From assembly GCA_019925095.2 (NCBI GenBank), contig CM034411.1, forward strand, positions 14,756,001 to 14,820,000: DNA of 64,000 bases, in the 5' to 3' direction. Below the pieces are notes generated by a model, which was not told where the DNA came from, did not search any database, and saw only the letters and a program-made list of their open reading frames with translations. Within the stretch, counting starts at the first letter, position 1. Every line of letters starts with the position of its first letter. Made by a program: the position numbers and the translations under genes. This document shows, in pieces, positions 11,369-21,419 of this stretch. The DNA comes from Dendrolimus kikuchii (taxonomy: Eukaryota; Arthropoda; Insecta; Lepidoptera; Lasiocampidae).

Positions 11369-11678
11369 TTTTTTATTGCAGGAGATCAGCAGACAGGCAG
11401 ACGGCCCACTTGATGGAAAGCGATTACCATCGCCTATGGACATTTGCAACAGCAAAGTTGCTACAAATGCGCTGCTGCTCTCTTAAGGGAAACTGGAACC
11501 TGGTCACTAATGCCGGAAAACAAGTTAAGGTTGTTATGGCGACATACTTTAGACAAGGGGTGGTAGCCATCCAGTCGGGCACATGCCCTACCACCTGGCT
11601 GTGGGTTGTTAAGTCGCCTCTTACGACAGGCCGCCCGGCCGCAGGAAATTGTATTCTTTCTCCGTTCCTGCACGGATA
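11369..11678 (-). mobile_element. Family A SINE-like retroposon
   Basis: Full-length copy in minus orientation. The T-run and 'attgcaggagatcagcagac' are at the left, 'ttcctgcacggataaa' at the right. Sequence is close to the consensus, suggesting fairly recent insertion. Confidence 0.85.
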
Positions 11679-11780
11679 AAAACCTACCTATGAATTAGAT
11701 TCAAATTTTAATTATGTAGAAATAAATTAATACTTCTTACTGTTTAAAAATGACATTATATTTGAATTCATGATATTTTT

Positions 11781-11943
11781 CTCTTCATTTATGTAATTTT
11801 CAGTAACATTTTCTTATTTACCTGACGTTTTAAAGTTACGTACTAAGGACATCTTTTTCACTACTCTCAATGCCCTTAGTACGTAACTTTAAAAGTCAGG
11901 TAAATAATAAAATGTTACATGAAAATTACATAAATGAAGAGAG
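11781..11943. mobile_element. Foldback (palindromic) MITE
   Basis: Two arms of about 68 bp are nearly perfect inverted repeats. Left arm: 'ctcttcatttatgtaatttt' ... 'tttacctgac' ... 'agttacgtactaagg'. The right arm is its complement, with a few single-base differences. A spacer of about 25 bp separates them. No coding capacity. Confidence 0.75.
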
Positions 11944-11944
11944 A

Positions 11945-12037
11945 TACGCATAAGTGGAAAAACGAATCAGAAGAAAATTTTAACTTGACGTTTAACGGGC
12001 AGGTTTTCAAATTGGACAAGTACACTAACAATCTGCC
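11945..12037 (+). repeat. Interspersed repeat family M
   Basis: 'agtggaaaaacgaatc', 'aaaattttaactt' and 'gggcaggttttcaaattgg' recur in the same order at about 48870-48955 within the Gbeta gene. Confidence 0.45.
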
Positions 12038-12050
12038 TAAATTAAAAGGT

Positions 12051-12749
12051 ACATACATACATACATAACTTCACGCCAGTTCCCTTGCGGGGTAGGCACG
12101 AACAACAGAGTGCCATTTAGGCTTATTCTTACACACCTCACTTGCCTCTTTGACATCCATAACTCTTGTCATGCAAGCTCGTCTGTTTTTAAGGCTCCTG
12201 ACATCACCTTCTGCTAGTACACGATCAATTTGATCATGGAAGGTGTGTCGTGGCCTTCCATGACTTCTGCATCCATCCACTTTTGCATTGTATATCTGTT
12301 TAGTCATTCTTTCATCATGCATTCTTTCCACATGCCCGAACCACCGGAGCATTCCTTTCCTTACCTTCACCCCGACACTCTCTTTCAGACCAACTCTCTT
12401 TCTTACTTCGGTATTACGAACGCGGTCCGCGAGCGTCACTCCGCAGATTTTGCGCAGTGCTCGCATCTCGACCGCGTTTACTCTACTTTCATGCTCTCTC
12501 TTCCATACCCAACTCTCGCATCCATACGTAAGCGTAGGTACCAGCACCGCGTTGTGTATGGCGAGCTGGGCCTTCTGGCTGAGGTTCTTAGCGCCTAGAA
12601 GTTTACCTAACGCTCCATTCACACTATTCCCCAAATTCACTCTTCTTTCTATATCAGCGGTGTACCTTCCATCCCTGCTAAAAGCACATCCAAGATATAC
12701 AAACTCATTCACTTGCTCTAGCATAACATCATCGACCATTATCCTTGCA
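12051..12749 (-). mobile_element. LINE type C, 5'-truncated copy with intact reverse-transcriptase C-terminal frame
   Basis: Bounded by a 13-bp target duplication, taaattaaaaggt (12038-12050 and 12750-12762). On the minus strand the insertion is open for 222 codons to a TGA. It encodes the C-terminal part of a non-LTR retrotransposon polyprotein: VNEFVYLGCAFSRDGRYTAD, then PTLTYGCESWVWKREHE, MLRWFGHVERMHDERMTKQI and GRPRHTFHDQIDRVL. These are hallmarks of the post-RT region of RTE/related LINEs; the clade is tentative. The 3' end after the stop is only about 10 nt followed by an (ATGT)n tract, seen here as 'acatacatacat' at the left. The endonuclease and catalytic RT are absent, so the copy is dead on arrival. 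Five further copies lie near 20507, 47134, 55374, 57611 and 59236. Confidence 0.85.
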
Positions 12750-13064
12750 TAAATTAAAAGGTCATTCTAGAAATTAGGGTAGATTTTGTTTTTTTGTGAT
12801 GTGTCATTTTCATTTTCGTAGTTTACAGATGATATATGGATACGCAAAAATAAAACTAAAACGAGTTGAAATAGGGGATGAAAGTGTGTATGGGAGAGCA
12901 ATTATTTCTCAAATTTATAGATATAAAAATTCATCATCTATAAAAAATGCGATACTAACTCGGTCTGTTTCTCTATTAAGCTTTCACGGAGAAATTACTA
13001 AAGTACTAGATCGATTTTGCTGTAATTTTGTACATATGTAGTTTTAATACTGAAAATGGGCTTA

Positions 13065-13644
13065 GGGAAGATTTATATTAGACCGGCCCGTGTCCGGGGC
13101 GTGCCGTGTAAGTGGCCCGGACGGGGCACGAATTTGAAACGTTACATACATTTTGTATCGCCCGTGATTTATATTAGACCGGGCCGTGTCCGGGGCGTTC
13201 CGTGTAAGTGGCCCGGACGGGGCACGAATTTGAAACGTTACATACATTTTGTATCGCCCGTGATTTATATTAGACCGGGCCGTGTCCGGGGCGTTCCGTG
13301 TAAGTGGCCCGGACGGGGCACGAATTTGAAACGTTACATACATTTTGTATCGCCCGTGATTTATATTAGACCGGGCCGTGTCCGGGGCGTTCCGTGTAAG
13401 TGGCCCGGACGGGGCACGAATTTGAAACGTTACATACATTTTGTATCGCCCGTGATTTATATTAGACCGGGCCGTGTCCGGGGCGTTCCGTGTAAGTGGC
13501 CCGGACGGGGCACGAATTTGAAACGTTACATACATTTTGTATCGCCCGTTTAGCACCCGGTGTAATATAAACGTGCAGCACGGAGTGGCCCCGCTCCGGC
13601 CCCGCCCCGGCCCGGACACGGACCGGTCTAATATAAATCTTCCC
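13065..13644. mobile_element. Harbinger-like MITE containing a 96-bp tandem array
   Basis: The terminal inverted repeat 'gggaagatttatattagacc' followed by 'gg(c/t)ccgtgtccggg' begins at 13065, and its complement ends at 13644. Arms are about 33 bp with one to two mismatches. Each end is flanked by TTA (13062-13064 and 13645-13647), the 3-bp target duplication typical of PIF/Harbinger elements. The interior is far more GC-rich than its surroundings and is taken up by five 96-bp tandem units whose leading 28 bp are the terminal repeat itself. No transposase is encoded; the open frames on both strands arise because the period is a multiple of three. Confidence 0.85.
13069..13548 (+). repeat. 96-bp tandem repeat, five units
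   Basis: Units start at about 13069, 13165, 13261, 13357 and 13453. Each reads 'atttatattagaccgggccg', 'tgtccggggcgttccgtgta', 'agtggcccggacggggcacg', 'aatttgaaacgttacataca', 'ttttgtatcgcccg' plus a tg linker. Units 2-5 appear identical; unit 1 differs at two or three positions (ggcccg and gcgtgccg). The identity implies very recent amplification or gene conversion. Confidence 0.95.
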
Positions 13645-13647
13645 TTA

Positions 13648-14689
13648 GATACTTTTTATCCCGGGAGATGGGATAGTTTGCGATATAAACTAAAGTGAAT
13701 CTTCCGGGGGCAAATGGCACTAACATAAAAATTTAATACAATGTATCCTGTGTTAATGCTTGGTCTTTAAAACCATTGAAAACAATACTCTAAGGCTAAG
13801 TATTACGACGTGAATATGTGATTGATTCCCTTCTCAGCCGAGTAAGATATTGATAATACGTAGTGCGTGCTAAGTGTCAGCGACTACAGCAGCAGGACTC
13901 GTATTTATAACGCCCGGGTTTACTTGTGTTGTTTGTCTTATGACACATGACCTAATTTGCCCAAAACATGTAGTAAGAATTGGCCAAGTGCGTAATAGTC
14001 CAAGCACAGTGAAGGGTTCCACAGAGATGGCCGACGACCACTGTGTTTGCCATTTAGCTACATAACCATAAAAAGCATTAAGACTTAAACTATATTATGT
14101 ATAATCTTTTTGATTTTATTAGTAATAATGTATTATTCTAACTACTTACTGTAAAAATATAAATAAGTAAATGTAGTATTTCTTATAAAAATATATAAAA
14201 TATAATACATACACAAGATAATACAAATCACAGGTTTTTAAATTATAATACAGCCGTGGAACAGAAGTGTTTAAGTCTGATTTTTAATTTTTTTTTGAAA
14301 CGGATGTAATGATATCAAATTCATAAGCAGCATATTACATACAATGTAAAGAAACACTGCGTTATTATCTCAAGGAAATTAGGGCGGTGATTTAGGAGAT
14401 GGCGAGCGGTATAGTTGTGGAAATTAAATTTTAATACCAAATGAAACAGTTCTATGGAACACCCCCAATTGTACAGACTATATTTTACAATCTATAATTC
14501 CTACGCAGACAGACAATGTTTCTTCGGAGGTTAAGTGTTTCTACAGTGTTTCTTTTATTTGTAATGATAAGTTTGATTATATCAACTAATTGCAATTTTA
14601 ATTATTATGTAAACATTGTGTGTAAACACACTAATTTGCTTTGTAAAGCTACGCCGTGGCATCACTTACAGGTCCTTGCGAAAGAACAA
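13648..14689. other. Intronic stretch, nothing recognised
   Basis: No supported gene or repeat. Short open frames here have no coding character that I can recognise. Confidence 0.5.
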
Positions 14690-15005
14690 CCGTGCCGGTA
14701 CGGAGAAAGAATACAATTTCCTGCGGCCGGGCGGTTTGTCGTAAAAGGCGACAAAACAACCCACATCCAGGTGGTAGGATATTTGCCCGACTGGATGGCT
14801 ACCACCCCTGGTCTAGAGTATGTCGCCATAACAACCTTGAGTTGTGTTCCGGCATTAGTGACCAGGTTTCAGTCTCCTTTAATAGAGCAACAGCGCATTT
14901 GTAAGCACTTTTGGTGTTGCAAATGTCCATAGGCGATGGTAACTGCTTTCCATCAACTGGGCCGTCTGCCTGTCTGCTGAACTCTTGCAGTAAAATAAAA
15001 AAAAA
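14690..15005 (+). mobile_element. Family A SINE-like retroposon
   Basis: Plus-orientation full-length copy. The 5' end is altered (ccgtgccggtacggag instead of ccgtgcaggaacggag); it ends 'gctgaactcttgcagtaaaataaaa'. Several substitutions make it somewhat older than the copies at 51508 or 52170. Confidence 0.8.
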
Positions 15006-15327
15006 TAAACACTGGTTGTGAAACTGATTATGCTGGGCATGGACCTTTTTCTGACACCATAGTTGATGTTAAATTACTATTTTGTCTTTTATATCTTGTC
15101 CTAAATAAACATTTATCTTTCTTTCTAAATTCAATTACTCAGTGCATCTTAAAGGCAAGCTGCATGGTCATTGAAGTAATTGAATTGAAATATAAAGTTA
15201 CAAAAATCAAAACAAAACAATTCTGTTCCACATATAAAAATATACTCATATGAACCTACCACCTCGCGTGCTGGTTAGAAGCGCATCTGTGTAATTAAGT
15301 TAGAATGATGTAACTTACCCAACTTAC

Positions 15328-15543
15328 AGGGAACAACTTATAACTGAGGTTGGTAAGAAACTCCTTTTTTTGTGGATCGAACATGTCCGATGGCTTGAAA
15401 CCACGCTTCGTGATGAGAGCGCTGTTGACACTCGAGGAGCTCTTCACGTCATCAAAGCTGTCTCTGTGCACGACCCTGTCGTTGATCTTGTGTATCGTCG
15501 ACATTTTGTTTGACGAGTATTGACTTTCGCTTATTGTCATCAT
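15328..15543 (-). CDS. Start exon of host gene 1 (uncharacterised)
   Basis: On the minus strand ATG at 15543 has A at -3 and an in-frame TGA 15 nt upstream, so it is the first Met; a second ATG follows immediately and a third Met is at codon 14. The exon runs 72 codons and ends at a consensus donor GTAAGT (15327-15322) in phase 0. The peptide starts MMTISESQYSSNKMSTIHKI, continues NDRVVHRDSFDDVKSSSSVN, and ends ...KPSDMFDPQKKEFLTNLSYKLFP. There is no signal peptide or transmembrane segment, and it has a Ser-rich linker. The phase matches the acceptor of the exon at 2192, so I join them, but intervening exons in the 13-kb gap cannot be excluded. I do not recognise the family. Confidence 0.7.
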
Positions 15544-15994
15544 TTTGACAGTCTGTCACTGCACTGTTATTGTTCAGAATGTCACTGTTTGCACTTACAC
15601 TGTTTTACTTCGTGGATTGTTTTGTTATGTTTTTTTGTCGAACTGTAGTGAAATTATACGTAAACTTGATATTCTACTATATAGTCTAGTCTTATAAGAT
15701 TAATAGTAGAATGTAGATTTTAAATATATTGTTGTATCGAAGGTTACTTTTCTGTGTTCATATACATATTAATATACAATTGTGAAACTAGATAATTAAT
15801 TAGTTTTTTGTTTAATCGTCCTTCGCGGATCTGCATTTATGATTATGACGCGAGTTTCATGAAATTTATAATTATTTCCTAATAGACACAGACGAACTAG
15901 GAATTAACGAATTAAATATTTGTTATGCTGGAGCTTCATCTGCGTAGATTTAGATCGTTTCGCGCAGATATGGCGATGAGCTTAATCCGTTATT

Positions 15995-16215
15995 TTATAT
16001 GCGACACTGTTAATGACGTTAAATATGAACGACAGCCTCTGTGGTATGGTAAATTTCGGAAACGAATTTTCTCCGTTATCTACTATGGTCTGGGTGTCTG
16101 GGAACGGCCTCAGAGTAGTCCGTTGTATATTACCCATAACACAAGCGTAACTTGCTTAATCTGGGGATATACAGTATCTGTGTTGGTCTGCCGATTATTT
16201 ATTTATAATATTGAC
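15995..16215 (+). mobile_element. tRNA-derived SINE (type S1), head deleted
   Basis: Starts 'cctctgtgg' and then jumps directly to 'tatggtaaatttcggaaacg', missing the tRNA-like body. It continues 'ggtctgggtgtctgggaacgg', 'agtagtccgttgtatattac' and 'cataacacaagcgtaacttg'. A complete relative with tRNA boxes is at 18462-18690. Confidence 0.65.
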
Positions 16216-16236
16216 AAATAACGTATTTAATATTTT

Positions 16237-16530
16237 TTTAAGTTTTCGCGACTTGTATACATAATAAAAACGAAGTTGCGAAGCGGTAGTAAATTAGATT
16301 AGGCTCCCATAGAGTAAATAATTACCATAAACAAAATTAAAATTAATTAATTAAAATTAACAAGTTGGCGGTTGGCTAAATAAAACTTTAACAATACTCG
16401 TTGACACTTGACATCTTTGTCTTCCGTAATCACGGCCACTGAAAAGTGACCGAAACGTCGGAAAAACCAAAATCAAATAAAATTGCCGCGCTTAAAACCG
16501 TTAAAACGTAGTTTTAATAACGTATTTATA
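16237..16530 (+). mobile_element. Family F long-TIR element
   Basis: The left end is 'aagttttcgcgacttgtata' plus 'cataataaaa'; the right arm is 'ccgaaacgtcgg', 'aaatcaaataaaattgccgcg' and 'accgttaaaacgtagtttta'. The left arm seen in the 17733 copy ('acgttttaacggttataagcgcgg') is deleted here. The interior 'gattaggctcccatagag' and 'ttgacacttgacatctttgtc' is shared by all copies. Confidence 0.6.
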
Positions 16531-16772
16531 TACATTATACATTAATGAAGCTATGTGAAAACGACATCATTTTGAACGCTTTAAATAAGACTCATCCAAA
16601 AACAGCCAAAATCTTTATTTAACACTAAAGCAGATGAAGCCCCAGAATTATAACGAAATTACACATTATTCTACGACAGGGATCATAAACCTTTATTGTG
16701 ATACTGATTTTAAAATAAATATTTTAAAAAAAATGTGGCCATCATGGGAGCAGATAAAACCAAAGGAATTCT

Positions 16773-17085
16773 ATCCGTGCAGGAACGGAGAAAGAATACA
16801 ATTTCCTGCGGCCGGGCGGCCTGTCGTAAGAGGCGACAAAGCAACCCACAGCCAGGTGGTAGGGTATTTGCCCGACTGGATGGCTACCACCCCTGGTCTA
16901 GAGTATACCGCCATAACAACCTTGAGTTGTGTCCCGGCATTAGTGAGCAGGTTCCAGTCTCCCTTAAGAGAGCAGCAGCGCATTTGTAGCACCTTTGGTG
17001 ATGCAAATGTCCATAGGCGATGGTAACCACTTTCCATCAAGTGGGCCGTCTGTCTGTCTGCTGATCTCCTGCAATAAAAAAAAAA
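16773..17085 (+). mobile_element. Family A SINE-like retroposon
   Basis: Full-length and near consensus, from 'tccgtgcaggaacggagaaa' to 'ctcctgcaataaaaaaaaaa'. Confidence 0.85.
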
Positions 17086-17184
17086 GGCAAATCGTAACAC
17101 ACTCAGCAATCAGTTGACGCTACCCGTCTGTCCTTGTTGTATCAAACCTAAATTAAAATTATCATTCTTTCTTCATTCACCAGC

Positions 17185-17440
17185 TGTTGTTGAACCGAAC
17201 GGATTGTGCTGCGATGATGGCAAGCGACCGGACGGACTGTCGTTGGTACCTTGGAAGATGGGACGCTCTAAGTACGGGACGCAACGTGTGTCGATGTGTT
17301 AGCGGCTTCCCATCTTCCAAACACAGACGTCACTGCCGGAGGAGCTGCGACATTTCAAGAAACCCTGAAACGCTGCAAATATGCATCCATCGATTCGAAG
17401 AACTTCCTAATAACCCTCCTCTTGATAGGACCTAATCATT
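17185..17440 (+). pseudogene. LINE type D polyprotein fragment (frameshifted)
   Basis: One frame gives [20 protein letters not shown], then VPWKMGRS. After a shift of frame there is similarity to the '...LP..ELRHFKKPETL..C' region, ending PLDRT. The RPDG ... GR(S)-W-D context is shared with the fragment at 58790-59135, which continues as WDATCVDTLPASHLPDTAV. It is a C-terminal polyprotein region common in insect non-LTR elements, possibly carrying a restriction-like endonuclease RPD...D motif; clade not determined. It is broken by frameshifts. Confidence 0.5.
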
Positions 17441-17508
17441 TTTCCAAAAAATGAAATAGGATTTTAACACCAATTGACTTTGCTGTAGTTATAATAATAA
17501 TAATAATA

Positions 17509-17682
17509 ATCGGCAGACAAACACACATATTGTATATATCCCCAAATTAAGCAAGTTACGCTTGTGTTATGGGTAATATACAACGTACTACTCTGGGGCC
17601 GATTCCAGACACCCAGACCATAGTAAATAACGAAGAAAATACCTTTTCGAAATTTACTATACCAGGAATCGAACCCGGAGTT
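17509..17682 (-). mobile_element. tRNA-derived SINE type S1, 5'-truncated
   Basis: The reverse complement contains the B-box-like 'gggttcgattcctggtat' and then 'agtaaatttcgaaa ... ggtctgggtgtctggaatcg ... tatattacccataacacaag ... tgtctgccgat'. The tRNA 5' half with the A box is missing. Confidence 0.65.
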
Positions 17683-17732
17683 ATTCATACCCATTCGGTG
17701 TTTTCATTATGACGTTCTTAACATGTAATTAT

Positions 17733-18140
17733 TTCTTAAGTTTTCGCCACTTGTATACATAATAAAACTACGTTTTAACGGTTATAAGCGCGGTAATTTA
17801 TTTGATTTTTATTATTCAGACGTTTCGGCCACTTTTCAATAGCCTTCAAAAGTTTCTTGCGCCGCTTCTTCTCTTCAAGCCACAACATGTTGCTAGGCGG
17901 TGGTAAATTAGATTAGGCTCCCATAGAGTAAATAATAACCATAAACAAAATTAAAACGAAATAATTAAAATGAACAAATTGACGGTAGGCTAAATAAAAC
18001 TTTAACAATACTCATTGACACTTGACATCTTTGTCTTCCGCGATCACGGCTACTGAAAAGTAGCCGTAACGTCGGAATAATAAAAATCAAATAAATAAAC
18101 GTAGTTTAAAGGTACGTACGTTAAAACGTAGTTTTGTTAT
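17733..18140 (+). mobile_element. Family F long-TIR element
   Basis: Left arm 'aataaaactacgttttaacg', 'gttataagcgcggtaattta', 'tttttattattcagacgttt' and 'cggccactttt'; right arm roughly its complement from 'gtagccgtaacgtcgg' to 'acgttaaaacgtagttttg'. The interior includes 'agtttcttgcgccgcttctt', also present in family E, and 'ttgacacttgacatc'. No ORF. Confidence 0.65.
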
Positions 18141-18362
18141 GTTCTTAACATGTTTTTGAAGTCCTGAAGGTTATGGAGGTTAAAAGCGTTATAAAAATGA
18201 AATCAAGGCTGTTTAAAAACATCTTCAAACGCATTTCTATTCAACAGTCATCGAAATGAATTTTGCCACCGCTAAAAGTCTGAAATTGTTGATAAAAATA
18301 TTTTACAAAGCGAAATTGAGGAATCCGATATAACTCGACATCATTTTAAAAATCTAATGTAT

Positions 18363-18690
18363 TACAATTTACAACGTTTCGGCCGCTTTTCACGCGGGTC
18401 ACGTCGATATAAAAATCAAATAATACCGCGCTGAAAACTGTTAAAACGTAGTTTTTTTTTTTAATCAGCAGACAAACATATATTGCATATCCCCAAATTA
18501 AGCAAGTTACGCTTGTGTTATGGGTAATATACAACGGACTACTCTGGGGCCGATCACAGACACCCAGACCATGGTAAATAACGAAAAAAATTCATTTCCG
18601 AAATTTACCATACCAGGAATCGAACCCGGAGCCTTTGCATTGCAGCGTAAGTCGTCAAAGGCTTAGCCCGCTCAACCACAGAGGCCGTCG
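18363..18690 (-). mobile_element. tRNA-derived SINE type S1 (18462-18690) beside a family F arm (18363-18460)
   Basis: The SINE is the most complete of its type. In reverse complement it begins 'ggcctctgtggttgagcggg' (A-box-like 'tggttgagcgg'), then 'ctaagcctttgacgac', and 'ctccgggttcgattcctgg' (B box), followed by the non-tRNA body and a T/A-rich tail. It sits immediately next to the terminal arm of a family F element ('gttaaaacgtagtttt'), apparently inserted at that A/T-rich edge. Confidence 0.7.
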
Positions 18691-18699
18691 AATTAAATC

Positions 18700-19380
18700 A
18701 ATATAGTCAAAAACATTTTTTGGTTCCGTCGTTGCTATTTACTAACAAAGGTCGTCAGGGCAACGCGAACGAAGTTCCGCTGGTAGAGTTGGGTATGATA
18801 TAAGGTCAAACGAATACAATGACACAATGTTATGGTCAGAAGTTCAACGCTTCTTCTCTTATAAGGACAAGACATCTGTGTGATATGCAAATTTCTGAGT
18901 ACTAAACACAACAAGACATGATTCATAGCATCGGTACCAAACTATGACGCTTGTTCAACCTAGTTCAAAGTTTCAATGCGAAAGAGTCATAAAAAATTAG
19001 CATTCAATAGTTATTGTATCTTAAATCAATGGACTTAAGGTAGATTTTTCAATATTTACGTAATTAGAAGCAAAGAAGCTGCCAGTACAGAAATAATTTT
19101 GTTGAATTTTCAGTTGCCGGGCTGTTATTTTTTCGTTGTTCTGAATTTTATATTTGTTTGTTGAAAACATTGTTTCCGCGCTAACCCAATGTGTTAAATT
19201 TGAGTGCACCGATTTCAGCTCACGGATGTAATACAGTTTTTTAATTTGTACATCTTTTGGTGATTTTAACACTCATACAATTGGCCCCCTTTGGTTGAGT
19301 GAATTAAGACTTAAGCCCCTTACTTTTTCAAGAAGAATAAAAATTTTGATATTTGTTAATCTCATCGAAAGGACTCGTTG
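18700..19380. other. Intergenic stretch, nothing recognised
   Basis: No supported gene or repeat terminus on either strand. Confidence 0.5.
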
Positions 19381-19384
19381 ACTC

Positions 19385-19500
19385 TTCAGGTGATCAGAAG
19401 GCTGGTGCTTACCGCGGCCAACAGATCAATATGGCGATCCAGCGAGGAAACGTAGCCAGCCTTCTGGGCACCTTACCCATAGAAGACGGTGATCTACGCT
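19385..19500 (+). mobile_element. 3'-terminal remnant of LINE type D
   Basis: Translates as Q-Q-I-N-M-A-I-Q-R-G-N-V-A-S-L-L-G-T-L, matching the IQRGN(T/A)ASLLGTLP signature of the other type D remnants. Confidence 0.5.
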
Positions 19501-19871
19501 CATTATTCTACTTATAATCTTGAGGGACTATGGATAGAATACAATACAAAAAAAATTTGTACATATAGTTTTATTTACTTTAATTCATTAATTAAGTTAT
19601 TACATGTAAAACTTTAATTATGTAGGTATATGTTGTTGTTTACCAATAAAAAAATATGACAAGTGTGCGGATTATATGTATAATTGTATATGTCTGTTAG
19701 GTATTGTATTATTGTGGTTGCATCAATTGTTGTGGCCTCTCCATTTTATCTATAGATGTTAAATACCTGACTTTTTTACGAAATGTGTCTACAATATGAC
19801 ATAGGCTACATAAAACAACTATATAGTCGTTTTGTAACATTTTGAATAGATAAAGATTCATTCGTCTCTAG

Positions 19872-20083
19872 TTTTTTTTTTATTGCAGGAGATCAGCAGA
19901 CAGGCAGACGGCCCACTTGATGGAAAGCGGTTACCATCGCCTATTGACATTTGCAACACCAAAGTTGCTACAAATGCGCTGCTGCTCTCTTAAGGGAAAC
20001 TGGAACCTGGTCACTAATGCCGGAACACAACTCAAGGTTGTTATGGCGATATACTTTAGATCAGGGGTGGTAGCCATCCATCT
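19872..20083 (-). mobile_element. Family A copy, 5'-truncated
   Basis: Minus orientation. The tail complement is at the left; sequence is lost after 'ggggtggtagccatcca', so it lacks the first third of the element. Typical of incomplete reverse transcription. Confidence 0.8.
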
Positions 20084-20159
20084 AGTATTCTACGTGTTTT
20101 CTTTTCTATGTAGAAAAAAACAGATATTTTCCTGTATAACGGAGAACGATAATAAGTAG

Positions 20160-20245
20160 CAACAATGTCGCAAATAGCGCATTAAACCCATCGCTACATC
20201 TGCGTTAAACGGCCACTAACATTATCCCAGATGAAGCAGTGACAT
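20160..20245 (+). repeat. Interspersed repeat family I
   Basis: 'tcgcaaatagcgcattaa' and 'catcgctacatctgcgttaa' plus 'cagatgaagcagtgac' recur at 34450-34545, where the repeat extends further. Confidence 0.5.
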
Positions 20246-20506
20246 AGATTTATAGAGTCTATTAAGGCCGATTTTTTAATCACCAGATAAAAGTTATTCA
20301 TAGGGTAAAACAACATGCGAAAATTAAAAATAACAGTTGCATGAATAAGGTACTTGAATTGTTACAATTTTGAATTTAGTCAGATTATAATGAACGGATA
20401 TTAAATACATATGCACTTAATTATATAAAATATACCTAACATTATGAATAAATTAATATAAACTATAATTAAACTATACTATAAATATAACTATACTTAC
20501 AAAATA

Positions 20507-20631
20507 CAAGAGCTATGAATGTCAAAGAAGCGAGTGAGGTGTGTAAGAACAAGCCTGAATGGCGCTCTGTTGTTCGTGCCTACCCCGCAAAGGAACTGGC
20601 GTGAAGCTATGTATGTATGTATGTATGTACA
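20507..20631 (+). mobile_element. LINE type C, very short 5'-truncated copy
   Basis: 9-bp target duplication tacaaaata (20498-20506 and 20632-20640). Only the last 26 or so codons ('gaatgtcaaagaagcg ... caaaggaactggcgtga') and a (TATG)n tail are present. Confidence 0.85.
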
Positions 20632-20664
20632 TACAAAATAAAAATCTATAAGTAAAAAATAGAC

Positions 20665-20740
20665 TCCAGGTTGCTGTCGGCGGGGAGCGTACCCAAAATG
20701 CTGGCCGGATGGCAACGCTGATGACAATACATCAGGTTGC
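20665..20740 (-). mobile_element. 3'-terminal remnant of LINE type D
   Basis: In reverse complement it encodes PASILGTLPADSNLES, parallel to ASLLSTLPVGSDLL at 22257-22325. Confidence 0.5.
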
Positions 20741-21056
20741 CTAGATGCAAGCCAGAAATGTTATTTTATTATAATTGTAAAATTAATTATAATAATATTT
20801 AATTATGATTGAAAATCGGCCTTAAAAGATAGGAATTTAATCCGAACAAAATCTTTGTTTAGAATATAAACAACCATTCAAAGTAAATTAATAAGTCGCA
20901 TAGATATAAACTGTAGCGTCATTGGGGGTCAAACTTCAAACTTCTTTCGAATATTAGAAAATAACTATTTCGTCATTTCCACTAATATAAAGATATGATA
21001 TGTAACACTATTCTTTAAAAAGATTTTCCAAAAAAACGAAGTCTATATATTAATAG

Positions 21057-21285
21057 GTACGTGAAGCAAAAACTTTGTACCCCTTTTTACGAAAATTGCG
21101 CGGACGGAGAAATATGAAATTTCGCATACTTATAGTTTATATAGAGAATATGCGACGAATGCTAATATTGTTTTTAAATTATGCAAAAAAAATACATTAA
21201 ATCAATAAAAAAACATTACACACACTGCTATGTATTTGACACACACGCATATATACTCTTTTGTTTATTGTTGCCTTGGCGAAAT
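21057..21285 (+). repeat. Interspersed repeat family K, copy 1
   Basis: 'acgtgaagcaaaaactttgt' then 'acccctttttacgaaaattg' and 'cgcggacgga' through to 'acacgcatatatactctttt'. The same unit occurs inverted at 57225-57450, with about 85% similarity by eye. Confidence 0.6.
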
Positions 21286-21419
21286 CTGTGATTATAGAAG
21301 TCTGACATTTATTATTATTCTCGAATTTCGAGCATGGGCGACCACTAGTTCCATTTGGACTTTGTTTTATTAATCTGTTTACGACCCAAATCACGTGCCT
21401 CGTCATAAAAACCCGAATG

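Noticed and set aside
12230..12752. Plus-strand frames of 122 and 154 codons
   Set aside because: Antisense shadows of the LINE type C coding frame on the minus strand.
13056..13619. Long open frames on both strands (165 and 185 codons) with a 32-residue repeat, as if a repetitive protein
   Set aside because: The 96-bp period is a multiple of three, so a stop-free unit stays open in every copy. The same DNA is open on both strands and is bounded by MITE termini, so it is not evidence of a protein.
1746..15543. Assigning host gene 1 firmly to Zasp or synaptopodin
   Set aside because: Only a short basic block is reminiscent of these proteins; no PDZ, LIM or other diagnostic domain is visible, so no symbol is given.
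18598..18690. A tRNA gene on the minus strand
   Set aside because: The A- and B-box-like sequences belong to a SINE head. The acceptor stem does not pair and the sequence continues into the SINE body; other copies lack the head.
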